Assembly (NCBI GenBank): GCA_030762175.1
Contig: CM060831.1
Location: 82,553,501 to 82,617,500 of the forward strand
Origin: Metallyticus violacea
Lineage: Eukaryota; Arthropoda; Insecta; Mantodea; Metallyticidae
Reading direction: 5' to 3'
DNA length: 64,000 bases
Position 1 is the stretch's first letter. Every line of letters begins with the position of its first letter. A program made the translations under genes and the position numbers. Shown piece by piece: positions 57,014-64,000 of the stretch. The notes under the pieces are model-generated. The model saw nothing but the letters and a program-made list of their open reading frames with translations. It was not told the DNA's origin and ran no database searches.

Positions 57014-57444
57014 TTTCAGATTTTTGCATCATTTGAAGAACAAATTAAAAAATAACAAGCTTGCTTTGCACTCATCTCATAACATGCAATTTGCTATAAA
57101 GCCTATCATATACTTGAGTCATTTAAAGGACCTCGTTTCTCTACTACGTTTTAATTTATGCTATTGACATTTCCCTATATATGCCTCAAAGAGTTATTTC
57201 AGAAACTGCGGTAATTAATGCTCCTATTTCCTTCATACAATTCCATAGTTTATTTTTATAATAGGGTTATGTTCCTTTTAAACTGTGCTTCTTTATACTT
57301 TCCAGATTTTTAATTAATAATAATATATTAAGGTTGTAATCGTCGATCTAATATCACATTATATTTTTTGGTTTACTTTAGTGATAAGATATACACATTG
57401 GCTATATGGTTAACCATAGAATAGTGGACAAGCACATGCTATCA
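57014..57444. other. No recognisable gene
   Basis: AT-rich unassigned spacer. Confidence 0.4.
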
Positions 57445-57700
57445 TTGAATTGAAAAGTGGCTCGCCAAAACATAATATATGGCTCGAATTGTAACATGCG
57501 ATGAAGTCACTATTTCCGACAACACATAACTTGACATGCTGCAACAGTTTCTAGAAGAACAGATTCGGGGTAACACTGTTAACATGGTTGTTTTCCAGCA
57601 AGTTAGAACACCCATCATTTTGCAACAAGTAAGATAGGCCGAGGTCAATAGCATTACACCATTCATCGCCAAATATGACATAAGAGATTTTGGAAAAAAG
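57445..57700 (+). pseudogene. Tc1/mariner-superfamily transposase fragment
   Basis: The plus strand reads MARIVTCDEVTISDNT, a stop, LDMLQQFLEEQIRGNTVNMV then VFQQVRTPIILQQVR. The LDMLQ..L...........VFQQ pattern matches the segment leading to the QQDGAPPH motif of ITm-type transposases, with the aspartate-glycine pair lost. A short remnant with no ends visible. Confidence 0.4.
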
Positions 57701-57888
57701 CCATTTTACCAAAACAAAAGTAAAGTATATCTAATGTCTAAAAATTTAATTAAATAAATAATCGAAGGAAGTTCAGGGCTCAACACATAAATATAAACAT
57801 AGCATGTGTATGCGCATTTAATCCATATACAGGGGTTTCCGAGCTGACGATACAAACTTTCAGGGATAGTAGAGAAGAGTAAATGTGT

Positions 57889-58173
57889 TTTTTAATAATG
57901 TTTAATGCCCGTTTTTACCACTGAGGCACCACAGGCGATGAACACTGATTATACATGAAAGGAAATGATATATTGGGAAAGAATTTTTTTTTTTAAGAAA
58001 GAAAACATTCTAGGCCTAAGCTTAGGGTACCTCCCCGGCATTCGCCATTTATGAGGACTGAGGAAAACTTGGAAAAAACTTTCAGCCAGGGAGGATGGTC
58101 CTGGCGGGATTAGAACCCCAAACCTCCCGCTCACGAGTCCGCGCCTTAATGACGTCGGCCATTCGTGGCGGCG
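57889..58173 (-). mobile_element. SINE2 copy 9, inside ITm-F4
   Basis: Minus-strand SINE2 flanked by a perfect 10-bp target duplication GTAAATGTGT (57879-57888 and 58174-58183). The tail side is TTTAATGCCCGTTTTTACC and the head ATTCGTGGCGGCG. The B box is mutated (GGTTCTAATCC on the reverse strand). Confidence 0.95.
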
Positions 58174-58439
58174 GTAAATGTGTCAATTTGAGATCAGGAA
58201 CAGTGAAGTCGAAAGTTATAATCCAACGTTGTTGTGGGATACTAACAGCGGAATTTGAGAAGCTGCGAATTGTTTTGTACGAAGTAATACATGGGTGTCT
58301 TTACATTTACTTGCGACTTACATGTAGAGGGTTGGGGACAGGAAACTGCACCACTGCAATTGGGATAGAGTGACATGGTAAGTTCGGATGTGTTTTGTCA
58401 GTTGAAGTGTACAGTCGATCAGCCTGGACAAGCGGAGCA

Positions 58440-58930
58440 TGCAGACGTGCTTTTCGTGTACGGACAAGCCAATGGGATCAGTAGTGAAGCTGATGGTTGT
58501 ATCGGTCAGGTATTCTTGTAGAAGACACTCGGCACATCCCATGTCTCCACGACTGTTGCAGCAGATAAGGGAAACAGGGCAAATGGTACCACAACACAAC
58601 GATCGAGAAGGGTGTATGGGCTACCGCAAGGACGAAGAAGTGCTTACTGGAGTCTTCAATCAGCACTGGATCAGTTGCACGTGAAATGGTTGTCGCGCAC
58701 ACTACTGTGGAAAGTACACGGAAACAGCACCGTCAGAAAGTGCATGCTGACAGGAGGCCGTGTTTCGTGACCAGCTCGTTCACCTGATCTCACCCCACTT
58801 TATTGTGGAGTTGTGTGAAAGGTTTTGACTACGAGCTACCAGTCAGCAGACTTCTCGCACTGTGACATTGTTTTAACGTCACCAGGACTGTTCCAGTGGG
58901 TACAACGGTTGAGTATCGAAGCTGAACATC
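58440..58930 (+). pseudogene. ITm-F4 transposase pseudogene
   Basis: The plus strand shows the N-terminal opening HADVLFVYGQANGISSEADG near 58440-58500, similar to the YG.ANGN..EA start common in this transposase group. Next come HIPCLHDCC and GKQGKWYHNT fragments, then REMVVAHTTVESTRKQHRQK near 58685-58740. Sequence then jumps to ARSPDLTPLYCGVV near 58775-58815, the third catalytic block. The first and second catalytic blocks are deleted. Several frame changes and stops. Confidence 0.65.
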
Positions 58931-59106
58931 TGTTGTGAAAGTTTTATACATAATTAAAGGTATTATATCTACACACGACGAATTTAGCTCATAACTTTCG
59001 ACTCCGTCGTTTCAGCATCAAGGTTCCTGGTCTCAATCTGATACATTTGCCCTTCTACATCATCCCTGAAAAAAAAAGTTGTATCATCAGCTGGAAACAC
59101 CCTGTA

Positions 59107-59600
59107 TATTCTTAAACTAATTAAAATGTACCCATGCATTACTGCCTATGGTTCAGCTTTTATCTTCATAATGGAATATTCAACAATACATGCGTTAAAA
59201 AGACATATAATTCCTCACATTGATTATTCCGACTTTTTGTTTACTCGCCTCAGGGCAGACTTAACCCAGAAACTTCAATGTGTCCATACGCTACACTTGC
59301 AGCATCCGTCCATTTGAATATATCACTCCATCTCTCAAATTATTATTCCGGCTCCGTCTTAAGAACTTTCCATTCTCCCACTCTGCTTTCTCAGATCCTG
59401 CCCATCTCTACTCCCAAACTACCTGCCATCTTCCCTCTAGCGTCGATATCTTATCTTCAGATTCTTCCTCTTCCACACGTTCTCTTGCTCGGCTTTGAAG
59501 TTCTTGCTCCATGACATCAGGGCAAAGACAACAAATTAAAATCTCCCCAAAACACATAATAAAATATACGAAAAGTATAAGGTACTTTACCTCGTTATCG
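59107..59600 (+). pseudogene. LINE reverse transcriptase C-terminal fragment
   Basis: Plus-strand frames read HALKRHIIPHIDYSDFLFTR and LTQKLQCVHTLHLQH near 59180-59300, then EYITPSLKLLFRLRLKNFPF near 59315-59375 and, further on, PNYLPSS- and STRS-like pieces. This order (PHIDY.D, KLQ..., SP...L..L.LK..R, NYL) matches the thumb/C-terminal region of Jockey/CR1-like LINE proteins. Two or more frameshifts. No poly(A) tail or ends were found. ITm-F4 abuts it on the left. Confidence 0.6.
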
Positions 59601-59818
59601 TAAAGAAAATTCCACTGTTTAAAACTAAATTAAAAATTAAATTAAAACTAAATTAAAACAATATTTTACTCTTAATACTCCATAAATTAAATATATTTCA
59701 TATATGTTTATAATTTTACCTTTATATATGAAGTAATTCTTGCGTCTTTATTTCGTTCATTGTAATCGTGAGTATTTTTATGAGCGGTTAGGGTACTTCA
59801 AATTAGTTTAAATAAATA

Positions 59819-60782
59819 CGAGATGGTATCCAGAATATTCTAGACTGGTGCTGCCATCTGGTCAAAAACTTAACTTTCAGACTAATTACCGCCGTCACCC
59901 TCGAAGTAGTTCCCTTCCACATGTATACACCGGTCCCAGCGATTCTGCCATTTTCCAAGTGCATCTTGGAAGTCAGTTCTTTGAGGTGTTTAGTATAAAC
60001 AGCGTTTCTTCTTGAATCCTCTCAATTGTGTCGAACCGACGTCCCTTCAACTTCATTTTCAGTTTGGGGAATAGAGCAAAGTCCCAGGTGCCAAATCAGG
60101 CGAGTACGGAGGGTGAGGTACAACCGTCATGTTGTTTTTCGTCAAAAAGCTCTTGGTGAACAAGGAATTGTGACAGGGTGCATTATCGTGATGCAACAGT
60201 CAGTTCCAATGTCGCCAAAGTTCGGGCTGTCGTCTCCGCACATTTTCACGGGGCCGTCGCAAAACGTCTCAGTAGTACGTGGAATTCACTGTTTGATTTG
60301 GTGGAACGAATTCTTTGTGCACAATTCCCTTGGTATCAAAAAAAAAAAATTAAAAAAAAAAAAAGGAGAATGCTCTTGACTTTGCTCTTCATTTGTCTCG
60401 CTTTTTTTTTAGTTCTTGGTGAGTTTGGGCTCTTCCACTGGGTGCATTGTTGTTTTGTCTCAGGGTCATAAGCGTACATCCAGCTCTCGTCACCGATGAT
60501 GATCCTTGACAAGAGGTTTTGTCATCGGATCCCGAGATTTGCACAGAATTTGATGCACACTCTCTGTTCTAATCTTGGATCCATCGTAAAATCGTCACAC
60601 ACTACACACAGAGTATCATGAAAAGCATTATAGAATCTCAACACATCTACCCAGCTGCATGAAACTTTGAACACTCACTCATCAGTTGTGCTAGTTTTTT
60701 TTGCCACCTAGCGGTACAAAACTCTACTGCAACTACTGTCGGGATTGCAGCACCAGTCCGGAATATTGTGGATACCACCTCT
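59819..60782 (-). mobile_element. MarB mariner copy 2, internally deleted
   Basis: The same ends as 19974 (CGAGATGGTATCCAGAATAT left, inverse of ATATTGTGGATACCACCTCT right) with TA at 59817-59818 and 60783-60784. About 340 bp is missing relative to copy 1: sequence jumps from TTGTCATCGGATC to CCGAGATTTGCACAG near 60530. This removes most of the DNA-binding region. The remaining catalytic half is broken by frameshifts and an A-run at 60339-60364. Confidence 0.92.
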
Positions 60783-60859
60783 TAATGTAATACTGAGTGA
60801 GCAATACCTGACCCGAGGCTTCAGTGTGAGTAGCACGCGTTTGTTGGGCGACGCAATAC

Positions 60860-61160
60860 AATGTTTTCAATGAAAATGTATCAAGTGAAATTGGGCAATA
60901 CAAGTGTTCTATTCCCCAAAGAGTATTCGTGTATGATTCATACGTGCGTACAGAATCAGCGTGTGGTGTAAGGAAAGTAATTCAGAGGAATTTCCTGATA
61001 TTCACGTTCCTAATCGAAATTCGATTCATCGATTAGTAAATAAATTTCGTGAAACTGGAAGTGTTGTTTATCTCTGGGGGGGGGGTATTAAAAGAGAAAG
61101 CGTACAAAACAAATGCACATACTTTAGATTAACTTAAAACTAACATTCGTCAAGCAGGTA
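60860..61160 (+). pseudogene. Tc1/mariner-superfamily transposase N-terminal remnant
   Basis: The plus strand reads ERVFVYDSYVRTESACGVRK-like codons then NFPDIHVPNRNSIHRLVNKF and RETGSVV near 60985-61065. This is the N-terminal helix-turn-helix segment (FPDI.VPN...I.RLV.KFRETGSV) that precedes many insect ITm-type transposases. A G-run at about 61076-61086 and loss of downstream similarity end it. No ends identified. Confidence 0.65.
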
Positions 61161-61969
61161 TCACAAATGCTTGAACAACGAAGGAAGACAGTTCCAGCAT
61201 GTGCTTGCTTAATATATGTTTGTATTTATGTTATGTATGTTAGAAATAATTTACGCGACAAACCGAAATATATTTACTGCGGACTTCCTGTCACCCGCAC
61301 CGCCGCACGCCGCGAAACCGGTTGCGCGAAGGATCGTTCATCTTGTATAATCTCTATCGGTAAAATTACTCATTCTATCAATTTTACTTATTAAATTTAA
61401 CCTAGGTCCTGTGTTCAAATGCTGAAGCATGAGTCACTGGAAAGCATGTAATTGGTAGGTTCCAACACAACATAGATCACTATGTATAACAAAGTTTATG
61501 TACATCTGTAATATATGGTTGTGAAATCTTTGTTGTTCTTTCAACAGTACAACTTGCTAGTGAGGAAAGGTGAAAATGCATAATGTAAATAACCTTACGT
61601 GTAACACATCAGCCTGATTAAAACGTACCTCTACTTCAAACAGCAATGAAGAAAGCTCTGGAGCCTTTGTTTTGCGTCCCTTTCAATGCATGTTGCCTTG
61701 TGTTCCATTTTAGAAGGCCTCCCTCCTGCTTTATTGTCATTCTACGTCGGACTTACAGTAACGAGTGACGGATAGTGTTTAAAGACCAGCTCTCTGAAAA
61801 GAACACAGATTTCCACCACAAATTGCGTGTTATAAATATTTATATAGGAGCAAGAGATTCTGTGCAACTTCTGTTAATCGTACCATAAGCAGAAAATTAG
61901 TGAGGAAATAGTGCGTCGTACTTTCCATTACCGCGGCCTTAAAATTTCAAGCATAGAATAACAAATAGC
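61161..61969. other. No recognisable gene
   Basis: Mixed sequence; a 75-codon frame at 61167-61394 has no motif. Confidence 0.4.
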
Positions 61970-62425
61970 TGGCAAATGCCGGGGAGTACCCCAAATTCAG
62001 TTTTTTTTTTTTTTGTTAGTGCTTAACGCCCGATTTTACTACTGAGGCACCACAAGCGGTGGACAATGATGATTCATGAGATGAAATGATAAATTGGGAA
62101 AGGATTTTTTTAAGAAACGAAACGTTCCAGATCAAGTTTAGGTACCTTCCCGGCATTTGCCAGCTATGAGGACTGAGGAAAATCTGGAAAAAACCTCAGT
62201 CAGGGAGCACGGTCCTGTTGGGATTCGAACCCCAGATCTCCCCATCACGAGTCCTCTCCTTAACGACCTCGGCCACCCGTGGCGGTCCTAAACTTAGGCC
62301 TGTCACGTTTTCTTCCTAAAAAAATCATTTCCCAACATATCATTTCATCTCATGTATCATCAGTGTTCACCTCCTACCGTGCCTCAGTTGTAAGAACGGG
62401 CGTTTAACACTACTCAAAAAAAAAA
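61970..62425 (+). mobile_element. SINE2 copy 10a, split by another SINE2
   Basis: A 5'-truncated plus-strand SINE2 starts with GGCAAATGCCGGGGAGTACC, is interrupted at 62001, and resumes at 62287 with CCTAAACTTAGGCCTGTCAC to the tail GGGCGTTTAACACTACTC plus A-run. Confidence 0.9.
62001..62286 (-). mobile_element. SINE2 copy 10b, nested in antisense
   Basis: Minus-strand SINE2 (T-run, GTGCTTAACGCCCG tail side, GGCCACCCGTGGCGGT head) sits inside copy 10a. CCAAATTCAG before it and CCTAAACTTAG after it are diverged versions of one SINE2 segment and serve as a decayed target duplication. Confidence 0.9.
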
Positions 62426-62527
62426 AGAATAACAAACAGCATGTTGTGTATGAGGTTGTACAGTTGATCTGTACACTCATCTCTAAAAGCTATTCTTGAA
62501 ACTAGAGAACTTATAACGAATAATATA

Positions 62528-62716
62528 CGAGAGCAGGTTCATAAATTTTCGAGATAAGGATTATCGCCTTCACAAAGCCTTATCTAGTGTCATACTTTAT
62601 CTGTTAAGTAAATAAATACAGCTGTAACTGTGTTCAGTTGTTCAGATATACTTGCATAAAGAAGGCTACGTGTAGAAGATTGTGGCGTGTTCAAAACGGA
62701 GTGTCGAACTGTTACA
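62528..62716 (+). mobile_element. MarA mariner copy 11, 5' end only
   Basis: TA at 62526-62527, then CGAGAGCAGGTTCATAAATT and the MarA leader to the start-codon region (ATG changed to ACG at about 62697), where similarity stops. It carries 5' end and leader only, with fewer than ten codons of coding sequence. Confidence 0.88.
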
Positions 62717-62998
62717 TCCAACCATTAAACCTTTATCTTTTTCGGGCAGCATTAACATGCAATTCGCAAATTTGAGGATTGCTGCAGAAATAAAGCAATC
62801 ACTCAAGGATCAGAAGAAAAGATATATGACAGAATAATTAAGTTATTTATAACCATTTATTTTATAATATGATCATATATGCCGGGTGGTAATGTGGTTA
62901 CATAACAGAAGAGAGAATAAAGGAATTCATTATTGAACTAGAAATAATTTTGTTAATTAAAAACAGTGATGGTGAAACTGAAAATTGTGACGATGCGG

Positions 62999-64000
62999 CA
63001 TAAACAGCATCCATCACACTTAAATTTCCTTCCTCGAAAGTCCTTCTTGAATTTTGAGCAGAGGAAATAGTCACTGGGAGCTAGATCTGGGCTGGTCGAT
63101 TCCTTGAAGCCACATTTATTTACATTTTCCTTTTCAACAAGAGCTGTGTACACAGGCGCGTTGTCGTGAAGAAGGCGCACACCATCACTCAACTTTCCTC
63201 CCTTTTCTCTTTGATGGAAGCACGTAATCTGTGCAGTAGACCAGCATAGTACTCCCGATTTACTGTGGTGTTCCTCTCCTTGAGGTCAATGAAAAGTATT
63301 CCTTCACAGTCCCAAAATGTTGTGGCCATGATCATCTTCGTTCACTGAGCGACCTTAGCTTTTAGAGGCGGTGCTTCGCCAGGCTTACGCCACTCCATTG
63401 ATTCTGTTTAGGACAGAATCTCTGTTTTATCTCCTGTAACAATGGTTTACAGAACTTGTTTCTCGTAGCCATGGTAGAGCTCCAAAAATACCTGACAACA
63501 AATGACTTGTTGCTGCTTTTGGACTGAGGAAAGAAGGCTAGGCACCCATCTTGCCCTTATTCATGTTTAAATGTTCATGAATAATTCGAAGGACTGTTGT
63601 TTTAGAAAGGCCCAACCTTGCTGCTATTTGTGTAACTTTGAGCGGCCGGTCTTCCATAATTTCTCCTTCCACAAGAGCGATGTTTTCAGGAGTGAGCACC
63701 TCCAAGGGCCGACCTGCACGCTCTTCGTCTCCAATGCTTTCTCGACCCATTCGAAACAGTTTGACCCATTCTTTTACGGTATAATATCAGGGGGGTGCTT
63801 CCCCATATACACCATCCAATCGCTGTTTAATTTCATTTGGAGTAAGTCCTTCTTTTGTGAAGAACTTAATAACAGGTTGAAACTCCATTTTGAACATGTC
63901 ACAATCTTCTACACATCGCCTTCTTTATGCAACTATGTCTGAACAACAGCAGCGGAATTTACAACTGCAATTATTTACTTAACAAATAATGTATAACACT
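62999..64000 (-). mobile_element. MarA mariner copy 12, runs off the window
   Basis: Minus-strand MarA from within the C-terminal coding region (62999) to the window end in the leader. The transposase N-terminal frame 63538-63750 reads EEVGRESIGDEERAGRPLEV-like codons and KVTQIAARLGLSKTTVLRII. The second and third catalytic blocks are LLHDNAPVY and TSPDLAPSDYFLC, with a short loss between them. The first catalytic block near 63440 is damaged by a deletion. The 3' terminal repeat is missing. Confidence 0.9.

Larger units (their letters stand above)
57830..59104 (+). mobile_element. ITm-F4 transposon with both ends, SINE2 inside
   Basis: The ends are CAGGGGTTTCCGAGCTGACG (57830) and its inverse CATCAGCTGGAAACACCCTG (ending 59104), flanked by TA at 57828-57829 and 59105-59106. 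A CTTTCAGGG block about 30 bp in from each end is also inverted. The total includes a 285-bp SINE2, so the remnant itself is about 980 bp and has lost part of its coding region. It is a different family from ITm-F1. Confidence 0.85.

Overview
This window reads as repeat-rich intergenic DNA from an animal genome, most likely an arthropod and probably an insect. It is AT-rich (judged by eye). It has no operon-like layout, no long intact reading frame, no rRNA gene and no tRNA gene outside SINE heads. The recognisable content is almost entirely decayed transposable elements: mariner and other Tc1/mariner-superfamily DNA transposons, two tRNA-derived SINE families, LINE fragments and a Penelope-like retroelement. 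The taxon call rests on the mix of elements; I cannot name a species. No intact host gene could be demonstrated.

Family names used here are local labels. MarA is a mariner (DD34D) of about 1.28 kb whose ends read GAGGGTAGGTCCATAAGTTT; twelve copies or fragments lie in the window (5270, 8204, 11609, 17855, 24811, 29549, 36339, 47736, 50381, 55805, 62528, 62999). All are broken. MarB (19974, 59819), MarC (27622), MarD (33690, 34695) and MarE (54630) are four further mariner lineages. ITm-F1 (1484, 10584, 14279), ITm-F4 (57830) and four remnants (16930, 54045, 57445, 60860) encode a different Tc1/mariner-superfamily transposase with a QQDGAPPH-type catalytic motif. A pogo/Tigger-like remnant lies at 15951. 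SINE1 (ten copies, about 285 bp) has a tRNA-like head with A and B boxes and ends in a GTAAATAAATCAAATC-like tail. SINE2 (ten copies, about 280 bp) has a Leu/Ser-tRNA-like head and ends GGCGTTAAACACTACTC.

Layout. 0-5 kb: SINE1 pieces, an ITm-F1 end, a TATA/CRE promoter-like site and a large foldback sequence at 4.04-4.51 kb. 5-13 kb: three MarA copies, one fused to ITm-F1. 13-19 kb: an internally deleted ITm-F1 carrying a SINE1, pogo-like and ITm remnants, and MarA. 20-30 kb: MarB, a Penelope-like reverse transcriptase split by a SINE2, MarA, MarC and MarA. 31-42 kb: SINE pairs, a possible host exon at 33.1 kb, MarD in inverted pieces, a SINE2-MarA chimera and an inverted repeat at 39.3-39.9 kb. 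42.4-44.1 kb: a 1.66-kb TAC-type trinucleotide array. 45-53 kb: SINE1, MarA, a MarA split by a 5'-truncated LINE, a 135-bp palindrome and a degenerate satellite of about 145-bp units. 54-64 kb: ITm and mariner remnants, an ITm-F4 carrying a SINE2, a LINE fragment, MarB, nested SINE2 and MarA.

The elements do not form a working system. What they do record is an insertion order: several nested events have readable target-site duplications, which makes the window a small stratigraphy of transposition. I did not find a convincing undescribed functional system. The items most worth a second look are the structural ones (foldbacks, the palindrome, the two unusual tandem arrays), a MarA subgroup sharing a changed catalytic residue, and one possible exon.
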